Source of the DNA: CAJQQK01 sp963696075
GTDB taxonomy: Bacteria; Pseudomonadota; Alphaproteobacteria; Rhizobiales; Hyphomicrobiaceae
Length of the DNA stretch: 60,330 nucleotides
Reading direction: 5' to 3'
Assembly: GCA_963696075.1 (NCBI GenBank)
Contig: CAVOJD010000001.1
Location: 1 to 60,330 of the forward strand
This document shows, in pieces, positions 27,277-35,215 of the stretch. Numbering within the stretch: position 1 is the first letter of the stretch; the number at the start of each line of letters is the position of its first letter. A program made the position numbers and the translations under genes. The notes beneath the pieces were generated by a model. The model ran no database searches, was not told the origin of the DNA, and worked only from the letters and a program-made list of their open reading frames with translations.

Positions 27277-27480
27277 TCAGGAGTAGCCTGGAGCGACAGC
27301 TAGATCGTATCCTTGCGCGGTGCGGCAAGCCCGTTGCATGCGTCTATGACAATGACAAAGGGCTCACCGTCGTTGCGATCCTCCAGTGGAGCAGTACCGT
27401 GATGTTGAATGGCGCTAAATCCTGCAAGGGAAGCTGCACGAGAACGGTTTCGCTGACGGTTTTTCGGCTAGCTTCGGAAT
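27277..27480 (+). pseudogene. IS3-family OrfB fragment, decayed
   Basis: One frame reads RQLDRILARCGKPVACVYDN then DKGLTVVAILQW, and a second reads VEWR, a stop, ILQGKLHENGFADGFSASFG. Together they match the IS3 integrase core around the second catalytic Asp (SDNGTELTSxAILxW) and the VEWHYIAPGKPxQNGFVESFNGR block. A frameshift near 27390-27400 and a stop show advanced decay. Confidence 0.5.
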
Positions 27481-28014
27481 AAGTGTCGCCATTAGATGCT
27501 GCTCTCGTCGGTCGACGAGACTTGCGCTGTACTTGCCGCCTCGCGGGAAGGACAATAGACGCATACGCCAGAACTCGTCGCTCACTTGCCGGACGCGGGA
27601 ATAGTTCCAGCGCAATCACTTGGTCCTTACCGCCACCATGGCCGCCGGGGAAGTCTTCAACCTGAGGCTCTTCCAATATTGGATAAGAATAGGGGCTCAG
27701 ATCCGCAGAGGATCGCAACTGCCCACGATCACAATGCCGAACCGCGCGAAAGCAGTATTTTCGCCTTTCTCGTTTTGGCCCTTTCGCACCTTCAAGCCGA
27801 GGCAAATTGAGCGGCTTGCGCTTGCGTCATCGACAAATTGAGTAGTTTCCGACGCTGTCGCTGAGCCGATCGCAACCTCTATGATTTTTGCAGTTGTTGG
27901 CGCTCCATGGGGCGCAATGGTGGCCTGGCGCAAGTGCTGGATCATCCCGTCCTACCAACGGCACGGTTGCCGGCAACGAACCGTGAAAGACCGCAGACGC
28001 GAGGAGGTTCCATC
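27481..28014. other. Intergenic, no supported gene
   Basis: A 153-residue minus-strand frame (27344-27805) overlaps the IS3 relic and has no recognisable similarity, so I do not call it. No repeat or hairpin stands out. Confidence 0.4.
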
Positions 28015-28281
28015 ATGCCGGCCGCTCACTCCATTGAACCCAAAACGGCAAGGATCATGGCCTTGTACCCTGATGGCTGGCACGCTTTCGTGCTTGCCGA
28101 TGGCGCCACGTTCCGTGACCTGGCGCAAAGCTTGGACGACTTGGCAGGTGCGCATAATGGTGCCGCCCTGGAGGTTGAAGTCAGGTTCGATACCGACACC
28201 TCGCACCAGCCACGAGATATGCCCCGCAGAACACAGACGAATTGTGATGCGGATTTACGGCGAGAGCCGAATTGGCATTAA
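28015..28281 (+). CDS. Small hypothetical protein (88 aa)
   Basis: An 88-residue frame starting MPAAHSIEPKTARIMALYPD, preceded by GAGGAGG six to seven bases upstream, so translation is likely. The central GWHAFVLADGATFRDLAQSL looks like a compact alpha/beta unit, and the tail (RRTQTNCDADLRREPNWH) looks unstructured and may be a shifted end. No family recognised. It precedes DUF2892 and cupin genes on the same strand. Confidence 0.45.
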   Translation: MPAAHSIEPKTARIMALYPDGWHAFVLADGATFRDLAQSLDDLAGAHNGAALEVEVRFDTDTSHQPRDMPRRTQTNCDADLRREPNWH

Positions 28282-28349
28282 GACGGCTCGCCAAGTGCGA
28301 ACGTTTTCATCGACCGGATTGAACCAATATCCAAAGAAAAGAGAATATC

Positions 28350-28558
28350 ATGACTTTAAATATGGGAAATATCGATCGGATCCTGCGCGCGCTCGTCGGC
28401 GTGCGTTGATCGCCGCGGCGTTCGGTGCCTACGGCGCGGCCTATCAATCCGTCTGGGGCTGGATCGGCATTATTCCGCTGGCAAGCGGGCTTCTCGGATA
28501 CTGCCCTGTCTATAATATGTTCGGCTTTAAAACGTCCACACCCGCCAAAGTAATTTGA
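28350..28558 (+). pseudogene. DUF2892 (YgaP-type) membrane protein, frameshifted
   Basis: Begins MTLNMGNIDRILRALVGVR from 28350 and then stops. The matching rest (LIAAAFGAYGAAYQSVWGWI, then GIIPLASGLLGYCPVYNMFG) continues in the next frame to 28558. A missing base at about 28402-28408 (after GTGCG) separates them. Joined, it is a protein of about 69 residues with two membrane helices and the DUF2892 pattern, including the single Cys in GYCPVY. DUF2892 units often accompany rhodanese or sulfur-stress genes, none of which is seen here. Confidence 0.7.
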
Positions 28559-28664
28559 ACTTTGGGTTTCGACGGGCGGGCCGCCAATCAATTATAAGCC
28601 CACGCGACGGCATAGACCGTGGACATTTTCCTTTCATTTGATGCGTTGCAGGGAAATTGAGAAA

Positions 28665-29114
28665 ATGACGATAGTGACAGCAGTGAAGACGCCAGATCCG
28701 GATGTCGATCCCAAAGCCAAGATTGGTTTTGTGCGCGATATTGAGCACGAGACCAAGACCAATTCAGACTTCCGTCGCGTGCTCTATACGGGGAAGAATG
28801 TTCAGCTCGTTCTGATGGCGATCGCTCCTGGCGAAGACATCGGTGAGGAGACGCATGAAGGCCATGACCAGTTCTTCCGCATCGAGAAAGGTAAGGGAGA
28901 GGTCTGGATCAATGGTCATCGCTCCGCAATCAAGAGCGATGATGCGATCATCGTACCGGCAGGCGCCAGGCACAACGTGGTCAATACGGGCGACAAGCCA
29001 CTAAAGCTTTACACGCTCTACGCGCCACCCGAGCATCGCGACGCCATCACGCAGACGACCAGGGCGGAGGCGGCAAAGGCCGAGGAACATTTCGACGGAA
29101 CGACGACGGAATGA
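28665..29114 (+). CDS. Cupin-domain protein
   Basis: A 149-residue single-domain cupin. Motif 1 is GEETHEGHDQFFRIEKGKGE, with two His and a Glu as likely metal ligands, and motif 2 is PAGARHNVVNTGDKPLKLYT with the third His. The C-terminal TLYAPPEHRDAITQTTRAEA is common in small stand-alone cupins from Proteobacteria. Catalytic role unknown; many act on sugars or mannose-6-phosphate analogues or only bind metal. The start at 28665 (MTIVTAVKTP) fits family starts; an upstream ATG at 28638 is possible. Confidence 0.8.
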   Translation: MTIVTAVKTPDPDVDPKAKIGFVRDIEHETKTNSDFRRVLYTGKNVQLVLMAIAPGEDIGEETHEGHDQFFRIEKGKGEVWINGHRSAIKSDDAIIVPAGARHNVVNTGDKPLKLYTLYAPPEHRDAITQTTRAEAAKAEEHFDGTTTE

Positions 29115-29232
29115 GCAGCGTCGCGTCAAGGCATAGCAGTCCGTCAGGAACTCAACCAAAAGAGCTTGTCCGCCAAAACCAGTTTCGAACGCATCCCTCG
29201 GCACGGCCATAGATTTCCAGGAGAAGCATGTG

Positions 29233-29762
29233 ATGTTTTCAGATGTCGGCGCTTCTCCGGTGAGATCGGTTGCGGCTTTGCCGATAGGGTCTCGTTCCGC
29301 TTTAGTCCCGGCGCTAGATTTTATCTGTTTCGAACGCGACAGCGACAGCGCCGTCGCCATGAGGGTGGCCTTTCTTGCGTGTTACGGAGAGCGGGAGTTG
29401 ATAGCTCTGGCTGCACGCAATAGTGTGCCCAGAAAAACCAAACCGGATATATCACGCAGAGATTTTGAACGGCGCAAAGCAGCCGTTCTGGATCGCTATC
29501 CCTCCACGCCTGTCGAGGCGTTGGCCGCGTTCCTTTGTTGCGTGTCCCGCCAGAATGTGCACGAAGGACGAAATGCAACGTTATCACGGACACGCTGAAA
29601 TGTGGCGTTGTCGCGAACCTGCTTGGCTTTGAGATGAAGACCTTGGAAGACGCGCTTGTCGATCTCAAAGGCCAGGGCTTGATCCAGGAGCGGTCGAACG
29701 GTCAGCTTATCATTCTGGATCTTGAGCGCCTGGAATATCTCGGCGACGGTGCTGCAGGCTAG
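29233..29762 (+). pseudogene. Crp/Fnr-type regulator remnant, frameshifted and cut by IS1380
   Basis: The first frame (29233 to about 29580) ends with TPVEALAAFLCCVSRQNVHE before it is lost. The next frame resumes with VITDTLKCGVVANLLGFEMK, TLEDALVDLKGQGLIQERSN and GQLIILDLERLEYL. Together these resemble the C-terminal helix-turn-helix of FixK-like Crp/Fnr proteins. I see no clear cyclic-nucleotide-binding fold in the front part. The frame ends inside the CTAG that borders the IS1380 copy, so the 3' end was probably changed by that insertion. AGGAG precedes the start. Confidence 0.45.
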
Positions 29763-31383
29763 CCCGGCTTTCTCCCGGCACCCCATTTGACGGTTGTTCG
29801 GGGTGGCATCTGAGCCGCAGACCGTGAGGGCGGATTCCCGGTCGTGCGACGTCGTTCCGCCGGGCAGCGGATCGTTGGCTCAGTCGTGTTCCTCTTTCGT
29901 TGATCTTCAGGCTCGGATGCGGTCGCAGCTGCTCAGGTGCATAATCTCCTTGCGGCGCGTGCGAACACGTCGGCCTTTGGGAAGCTTGACGCGAACGCGA
30001 GCTTCACGCGTCTGACCGAGATCGTGACGCGGGCGCCGAGCTTGAGGAGTACGAGACGGATAGTGCCGCAGGTCGCCCGCTCGAGTTCGGTCCCGGCAAG
30101 CCCGATGCGGCGCACCGCGCACATGAGGACATAAGCGAGTGACGACAGCCAGAGCCGCAGCTGGTTCGCCCGCATCGTTGGGGTTGGCGTGCGGTCTGCG
30201 AACAGATCGCCCTGGCACTCCTTGAGCCGGTTCTCCATCTCGCCGCGCTGGCAGTAGACTGTCTCGTAGAGGAAGCGGGGCGAGCCAAATGCGGCATGGA
30301 CATTGGTGACAATGAAGCGCGGGTTGGCGCCGCCGTTCGTGAACTCCGCCTTCCCGATAACGCGACGCTCGGCAGACCAGCTCTTGCGTGTCCGATATCG
30401 AAAGTCGGCGAACACCCGCGCCGGCCTGCCGGTCCGCTTCGCCTTGCGCGTGGCGAGCTTCATCTCAGGCGCGATCCGCGCTGTCAGCCGTTCGTTGCCG
30501 GCCAGCCCGAGGACGTACTGCACGCCGTGTTCCTCGCACCAGCTCATCAGATCGTCCCGGCAGAAGCCACTGTCGGCACGGATGACGATCGTGGTCCTGG
30601 GCCATTGCTGGCGGATGTGGCCAACGATGCGGGCGACTTCTTGCGCCGCGCCGTCGGCGGCATCGTTGGCCGAAGATCGAAGCTTCGCCGCCAGCAAATG
30701 CCGGCCGCAGAAAATGTACAGCGGCAGATAGCAGTAGCAGTCGTAGTAGCCGTGAAAGTGCCGACCTTCCTGTTCGCCGTAGAGCGGATCATCGGTGGCA
30801 TCGAGGTCGATGACAATGCGCATCGGCGGCTCGCGATGAGCCTCCAGGAACAGATCGACGAACAGCCGCTCGATGGCAGCACCATCGTGGTCGAGCTTGT
30901 GGTGACGGTCCCGACCGATCTTCGAGGCATGCTCCAGCCGGTTGAGCGTCGACTTGCCGGCGAGTGCCCCACCCGGCTTGTCGATGACGGCGGCGAGCGC
31001 CGGATCGAAGCGCAGCGCGTCGTGGTCGATGAGATCCTCGTAGCCGAGTGCGAGGCCGAAGATGCGCTGGCGCAGCAGGTCCGGCAGGGTGTGCTTTATG
31101 GCCTCTGCCATGCGGTGGTCGGTGAAGCAGGCCGCCAGTCGCTCGGCCAGTCTCAGCTTGCCATCGGCACCGGCGAGTAGCGCCACGCCACCATTCGATG
31201 TGATCGCGCCGCCGTCGAAGGCACCCACAAGTTTGCGGGCACCGGACCTTCCCAAATCGAGTTCGGCCTGCATACACTGTGTCGGCATAGGGGAGCACCT
31301 TCCTCTCAGATCAAGTCGTTCTCACAAAACAACTTTCTCTGAGTCGGAGCCCCGATGCCTCTCAAGCCTGGGAGAAGTTCGGG
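29763..31383 (-). mobile_element. IS1380-family insertion sequence, variant B, copy 1
   Basis: A 1,621-bp element ending in CCCGGCTTTCTCCC at the left and GGGAGAAGTTCGGG at the right (imperfect inverted repeats), flanked on both sides by CTAG (29759-29762 and 31384-31387), which fits a 4-bp target duplication. Apart from one base near 31345 (GAGTCGG against GAGTTGG) I see no difference from the copy at 37324-38944. Confidence 0.85.
29933..31288 (-). CDS. IS1380 family transposase (copy 1)
   Basis: An intact 451-residue DDE transposase. Motifs: GGAITSNGGVALLAGADGKL near the N-terminus; VIDLDATDDPLYGEQEGRHF with the first Asp; IVIRADSGFCRDDLMSWCEE with the second Asp; and YCQRGEMENRLKECQGDLFA with the Glu. 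The C-terminus (RATCGTIRLVLLKLGARVTI, then ARAARRLCT) is typical of the family. A GAAGG lies upstream of the ATG at 31288. It is predicted to be active, since a second, identical copy exists in the window. Confidence 0.93.
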   Translation of the reverse strand: MPTQCMQAELDLGRSGARKLVGAFDGGAITSNGGVALLAGADGKLRLAERLAACFTDHRMAEAIKHTLPDLLRQRIFGLALGYEDLIDHDALRFDPALAAVIDKPGGALAGKSTLNRLEHASKIGRDRHHKLDHDGAAIERLFVDLFLEAHREPPMRIVIDLDATDDPLYGEQEGRHFHGYYDCYCYLPLYIFCGRHLLAAKLRSSANDAADGAAQEVARIVGHIRQQWPRTTIVIRADSGFCRDDLMSWCEEHGVQYVLGLAGNERLTARIAPEMKLATRKAKRTGRPARVFADFRYRTRKSWSAERRVIGKAEFTNGGANPRFIVTNVHAAFGSPRFLYETVYCQRGEMENRLKECQGDLFADRTPTPTMRANQLRLWLSSLAYVLMCAVRRIGLAGTELERATCGTIRLVLLKLGARVTISVRRVKLAFASSFPKADVFARAARRLCT

Positions 31384-31550
31384 CTAGCGCCAGGCCTGGT
31401 TTGCATGATCCAAAATTGATCATGCTTGCGACTGTCTGCGATCGATTGAGACTGAGGCGCACCTGCGCCAAAGAGATCCGTCTCCATGCTCGGCAATGGC
31501 AGCCGTTGCGCCCGCTGAATGCTGGGAAAACGCTTTCCATCAATCGCACG

Positions 31551-31868
31551 CTAGTGGTCGTCTCGGAGGCGTCCCAGCGTGCTCTCCAATGATCTCTTCA
31601 GCTTGTCGGCAGCTTCTTTCGTTGCACGTTCCAGTGTCGCCGCGGCGTGCGTGACAGCAATAGGTTGGCGGCCTTCGAGGCGGGCCTCAATCATGCAGTG
31701 CTTATCGTCCTGCCCACTCTTGGCGGCATTCGCATCACTGAGATGAACCTCGACCCGTGTGATCTTCTCGGCAAAATGCGCGAGGGCTTTCTGCACGGTT
31801 TCCTTCGTATGCGCCGTGCGGCCATCGCTTCCGGTGATATTATTGTCGGTGCTGATTTCGATGTGCAT
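31551..31868 (-). CDS. hpf: Ribosome hibernation factor (HPF/RaiA family, short form)
   Basis: A 105-residue single-domain HPF/YfiA protein, which binds the 30S decoding region and silences ribosomes in stress or starvation. Features: MHIEISTDNNITGSDGRTAH, KITRVEVHLSDANAAKSGQD, and the CMIEARLEGRQPIAVTHAAA strand-helix typical of rhizobial short forms. The start at 31868 has AAAGGA seven bases upstream; the frame is open further but lacks a site. It lies 115 bases after hflC on the same strand and may be in the same operon. A closely related but IS-broken paralogue lies at 49167-50707. Confidence 0.85.
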   Translation of the reverse strand: MHIEISTDNNITGSDGRTAHTKETVQKALAHFAEKITRVEVHLSDANAAKSGQDDKHCMIEARLEGRQPIAVTHAAATLERATKEAADKLKRSLESTLGRLRDDH

Positions 31869-31983
31869 CGCATGTCCTTTCAAATTGAGCCGACCGGCTC
31901 GCAATCGGTCGATGTCTCTTTCAATGGCGTCGGCCTCTGACGTTCAGCCGAGAGCCTGCCGATCGCGATAGGGCACGAGATCA

Positions 31984-33007
31984 CTATTCCTTCGACGACT
32001 GCGTCGCTGGCTCCAACTGAGAAGACTGTATGCCGGCAGGTGCAGCCAAACCCATACCCTTCAGGTAGCTGAACAGCTCGCTGTCGGTCGACAGCACGAT
32101 CGTCGAGTCCTTCGTGATGATTGACTTATACGCCTGCATCGTTCGCGTGAATTGATAGAAATCAATCGACTGCGGACTTCTGGTTGTACGATTTGGAGTA
32201 GATCTGTGTCGCCTTGGCGTCCGCAAGCCCGCGGATTTCCTCGACCTTCCGATAGGCCTCTGACTGGATCTTGTTCAGGTCCCGCACGCGATTGCCGCGT
32301 ATCCGCGCAGCCTCGCCGTTGCCTTCTGCCAGGAAGCGTTCTGCGATCTGACGACGCTCGCTGATCATTCGGTCATAGATCTTGGGGCGTACGCTCTCGT
32401 TGTAATTGATCCGTTTGAAGCGGATGTCGAGCAGGCTGATGCCGAACACCTGCAGTTTCTCAGTTGCTTCAGAGAAGATCTCGCTCTCAACCAGTTTGCG
32501 CCCTTTCTGGATGGGGACCAGCAAGCCGAATTCCAGTTTACCCTCCGCGTTGGAAAGCACGGCATCACGCAGTGGCTCCCGGCCCCTCGTGGTTCGGATG
32601 ATTTCGATAAGCTCATGCTTGGCGACCGCGTTACGGATTTCACTGCCAAGAATGTCGTCGAGCCGCGACTGAGCGCTGCGCTCATCGCGTAGCCGCAGGA
32701 AGTACTGCAGGGGATCGGTGATCCGCCAACGCGCAAAGACATCGACGGAGATGTAAAGCTTGTCCTTGGTTGGCATGTCGGATGGGGCCCCATCCCACTC
32801 CAGTATCCGTTTGTCGATCAGATGGACTGTCTGAATGAACGGCAGCTTGAACTTCAGGCCGGCCGTCAGGAGAGGCGCGCCGACAGGCTTCCCGAACTGT
32901 GTGACGATAGCCTGCTCCGTCTCATCAATTGAGAAGAACGATCCTGCCGCCAGAACGGTCACCAGACCCAACGCGATCAGGACAATGGCACGCGCGAAGG
33001 TAATCAT
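31984..33007 (-). pseudogene. hflC: HflC, SPFH-domain modulator of FtsH, frameshifted
   Basis: A membrane-anchored SPFH/band-7 protein that with HflK regulates the FtsH protease. One N-terminal helix (FARAIVLIALGLVTVLAAGS) precedes the SPFH domain (DETEQAIVTQFGKPVGAPLL, KDKLYISVDVFARWRITDPL) and the coiled coil (IAERFLAEGNGEAARIRGNR). The frame stops at 32162 after YNQKSAVD. The expected tail (SPQSIDFYQFTRTMQAYKSI, ITKDSTIVLSTDSELFSYLK) lies in another frame down to 31984. A one-base shift at about 32172-32182 is the cause; joined length is about 340 residues. ATGA overlap with hflK shows operon coupling. The loss affects only the last 60 residues, so partial function is possible. Confidence 0.85.
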
Positions 33008-34065
33008 GGCTGCTCTCGCTTTTGGTTGTTCAGGCTGAGCAGCGGCAGAATGCTGCGGGTCTGATCATCGACGATGATCTTGGAGCGAATGCCCGGCATC
33101 ACATCCTGCAACGTCTCCAGGTAGATGCGGCGGCGCGTGACTTGAGGCGCCTTGGCATACTCTTCCAGCAGTGCGTTGAACCGGGAGGTGTCGCCTTCCG
33201 CTTCGTTGACACGCTTCAACCGATAGCCGTCTGCCTCGCGGATCCGCTGGTCTTTCTCGCCTTGGGCCAACGGGATCACCTTGTTGTAATCACGCCGCGC
33301 CTCGTTGATCAGCTTCTCTTTTTCCTGCTGTGCTTGGTTCACTTCGTTGAAGGATTCCTGCACCGGTCCGGGCGGGTTGATGTTTTTCAACTGCACCTGA
33401 TCGATGCTCAGCCCCATCGCATATTTCGTTGAAAGCGCCTGCATTTTGGCGAGTGCTTCGGTCTCGATCTCTTGGCGGCCGATTGTGATCACCTCATCCA
33501 CGGTGCGATCCCCGACGACCTCGCGCATCACGGACTCAGATACATAACGCAACGTCTCGCGGGGCTCGCGGACCTCGAACAGGAACTTGACCGGGTCCGA
33601 GATGCGGTACTGCACGACCCATTCAACGAGGGCGGCATTCAGGTCGCCGGTGACCATCTCCGTTTCCCTCAGTTGGTCGTTGGGCCGGGGGCTCTGGAAG
33701 GGATCGCCGGCGCCGGCAGTCGAAAAGCCGAACTCCTGCTTGAGCTGCCGTTTGACGGGGACAATCGTCGCCGTGTCGATGTTCATCGGGATTTTGAAAT
33801 GAAGCCCCGGCTCAACGGTTTCCTGAAACTTTCCAAACCGTCGCACGACAGCGACTGAATCGCTCGGCACCGTATAGTAACTCGTCCAGGCACCCAGTCC
33901 CACCAGCGCCAGCAGAGCAATTGCGATGCTCGCCCGTGGACTGGGGCTTGGAATGATGTCCTTGAGCTTGTCCTGTCCCTGGCGGATCAGGTCGTCCAAC
34001 TGGGGTTGGGTCTTGCCGCTCTTGCCCCACGGACCACGGTCTGGATCGCGACCATCATTGGCCAT
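33004..34065 (-). CDS. hflK: HflK, SPFH-domain modulator of FtsH
   Basis: A 353-residue protein. Gly/Pro-rich N-terminus (GRDPDRGPWGKSGKTQPQLD), one membrane helix (about 45-62, ASIAIALLALVGLGAW), then the SPFH domain (SDSVAVVRRFGKFQETVEPG, LVEWVVQYRISDPVKFLFEV) and a long coiled coil (FNEVNQAQQEKEKLINEARR). It forms the periplasmic HflKC cage around FtsH (family knowledge). The start at 34065 is chosen for AAGGA seven bases upstream; the frame extends to 34239 without one. It overlaps hflC by ATGA. An FNR/FixK-like site lies about 150 bases upstream. This is likely an accessory extra copy carried as stress cargo. Confidence 0.9.
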   Translation of the reverse strand: MANDGRDPDRGPWGKSGKTQPQLDDLIRQGQDKLKDIIPSPSPRASIAIALLALVGLGAWTSYYTVPSDSVAVVRRFGKFQETVEPGLHFKIPMNIDTATIVPVKRQLKQEFGFSTAGAGDPFQSPRPNDQLRETEMVTGDLNAALVEWVVQYRISDPVKFLFEVREPRETLRYVSESVMREVVGDRTVDEVITIGRQEIETEALAKMQALSTKYAMGLSIDQVQLKNINPPGPVQESFNEVNQAQQEKEKLINEARRDYNKVIPLAQGEKDQRIREADGYRLKRVNEAEGDTSRFNALLEEYAKAPQVTRRRIYLETLQDVMPGIRSKIIVDDQTRSILPLLSLNNQKREQP

Positions 34066-34216
34066 TTTGCATTCCTTTATCGTTACGCTGGTGGCGCGCG
34101 CCAATCGCCCATCAAAGGCGGCACAACGAATGCGTCGCCTTATCCCGATCGCGGGCCAACACAGATGTGAATGTCGACATTGTGTTGCACTGTAGAACTT
34201 TGTGTCGCGCGGCTTA

Positions 34217-34230
34217 CTGATCTGCATCAG
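34217..34230. promoter_or_regulatory. FNR/FixK-like box upstream of hflK
   Basis: CTGATCTGCATCAG keeps the TGAT-N4-ATCA core of the Crp/Fnr consensus TTGAT-N4-ATCAA, as a perfect palindrome apart from its centre. It sits about 150 bases before the hflK start, in a region with Crp/Fnr-family genes at 36.4 and 40.2 kb. Low-oxygen control of hflKC is inferred. Confidence 0.4.
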
Positions 34231-34488
34231 CAGTGGCATGGAATATCAGCCGCAACACGCCACTCATCGCGATCTCAGCGGTCTGCGTGACAGCAAAGCA
34301 TTCCAAGCTGCGCTGTCGCGCCAGCGCGCATGGCCTGTGGTTGCTGTGCGGCCATGAGTACTTTCCGATCCTGGCGCTTTTTGCCAATCGGGCGCCCTGT
34401 TGCAGTTCGCTCGATTATCCCTGTCGAACGAGTGTCCTCGCATGAGGACCATTTTCCACCTGGGGGTTCATTCGGAAGGACAAATATT

Positions 34489-34689
34489 ATGCCGCAAGCA
34501 AGTCACATGACGGCTGCGCAGAGCCATGAAGCCGCTGCAACGGAGCACAAGGCCGCAGCAGCCCTGCATGGCAAAGGCCAGCATGCCGAAGCGATGAAAC
34601 AAGCGGAGTCTGCAAAGCAGCACGACGCCGCCGCGCAGAAGGCATCGGCGTTGGCCCACGGCAAAAGCACCGCGAGTGCCAAGTCTTAA
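34489..34689 (+). CDS. Small Ala/His/Lys-rich protein (66 aa)
   Basis: A 66-residue helical protein of very simple composition (MTAAQSHEAAATEHKAAAAL, HGKGQHAEAMKQAESAKQHD, AAAQKASALAHGKS), with A, H, K, Q and E making up most of it. GGAAGGA precedes the ATG at 34489. Similar His/Ala/Lys/Glu repeats occur in small proteins next to stress genes in many Alphaproteobacteria; metal or nucleic-acid binding is possible but unproven. It is divergent from hflK and followed by a hairpin and the PRC-barrel gene. Confidence 0.6.
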   Translation: MPQASHMTAAQSHEAAATEHKAAAALHGKGQHAEAMKQAESAKQHDAAAQKASALAHGKSTASAKS

Positions 34690-34697
34690 GTCAGTCC

Positions 34698-34726
34698 AGG
34701 CGGCGAGGTTCAAACCTTGTCCGCCT
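34698..34726 (+). terminator. Hairpin after the Ala/His-rich gene
   Basis: AGGCGG (34698-34703) pairs with CCGCCT (34721-34726), with an inner AGGTT/AACCT stem. No T-run follows, so it may be an attenuating or stabilising hairpin instead. Confidence 0.4.
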
Positions 34727-34762
34727 CGGACACACTCGAACGTAACTCAAAGGAAAAATTCA

Positions 34763-35167
34763 ATGCGTGCTCTTACTTTCGCAGTTTTTCTGGCACCCGC
34801 TTTTGCGCTCAGCGCAATGGCGCAGGACAAGCCGGCCGTCCCGACAACACCTCAAGCAACGCAGCAATCCGCGCCTGCGAGCACTTCTGAACAGACCGCA
34901 AAAGAGATGGTCCTGACACAGGATCAGATTAAGGCGTGGGTCGGCAAGCCGGTCTATTCAAGCGATGGCAAGAATATCGGTGAGGTTGCCGCCTTTGCGC
35001 GCGGCGAAGATGGCGTCGTCACTGAAATGCATGCCGACATCGGCGGCTTCCTCGGACTTGGCGAAACACGTGTCCGGCTGATGCCGGCGCAGCTCGAGTT
35101 GAAGGGCGACCGTGTCCTTATCGAAATGACGTCGGCACAGGCGAAGGATCTGCCCAGGGTCGAATAA
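34763..35167 (+). CDS. Exported PRC-barrel domain protein
   Basis: A 134-residue exported protein. The signal peptide MRALTFAVFLAPAFALSAMA is cleaved before QDKPAV. A Pro/Thr/Gln/Ala-rich linker (about 25-55) precedes a PRC-barrel (about 58-130; DQIKAWVGKPVYSSDGKNIG, EVAAFARGEDGVVTEMHADI, GGFLGLGETRVRLMPAQLEL). PRC barrels are small beta-barrels that bind RNA or protein partners; exported forms are common in rhizobia with unknown partners. AAAGGAAAA lies before the start at 34763. Confidence 0.78.
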   Translation: MRALTFAVFLAPAFALSAMAQDKPAVPTTPQATQQSAPASTSEQTAKEMVLTQDQIKAWVGKPVYSSDGKNIGEVAAFARGEDGVVTEMHADIGGFLGLGETRVRLMPAQLELKGDRVLIEMTSAQAKDLPRVE

Positions 35168-35215
35168 TCCGGGCTGACGTTTATCCTCTCGGGCGTGAGG
35201 TGTCGGCGCGACACT

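Noticed and set aside
27344..27805. A 153-codon minus-strand frame
   Set aside because: Overlaps the IS3 relic and resembles no protein family; the start and composition look random.
30296..31180. A 294-codon plus-strand frame opposite the IS1380 transposase (and its twin at 37857-38741)
   Set aside because: Antisense shadow of the transposase gene; composition mirrors the reverse strand and it has no recognisable domain.
32152..32165. TTGATAGAAATCAA, a perfect FNR consensus, inside hflC
   Set aside because: It lies within the coding sequence (IDFYQ region of HflC) and far from any start in the right direction; most likely chance from conserved codons.
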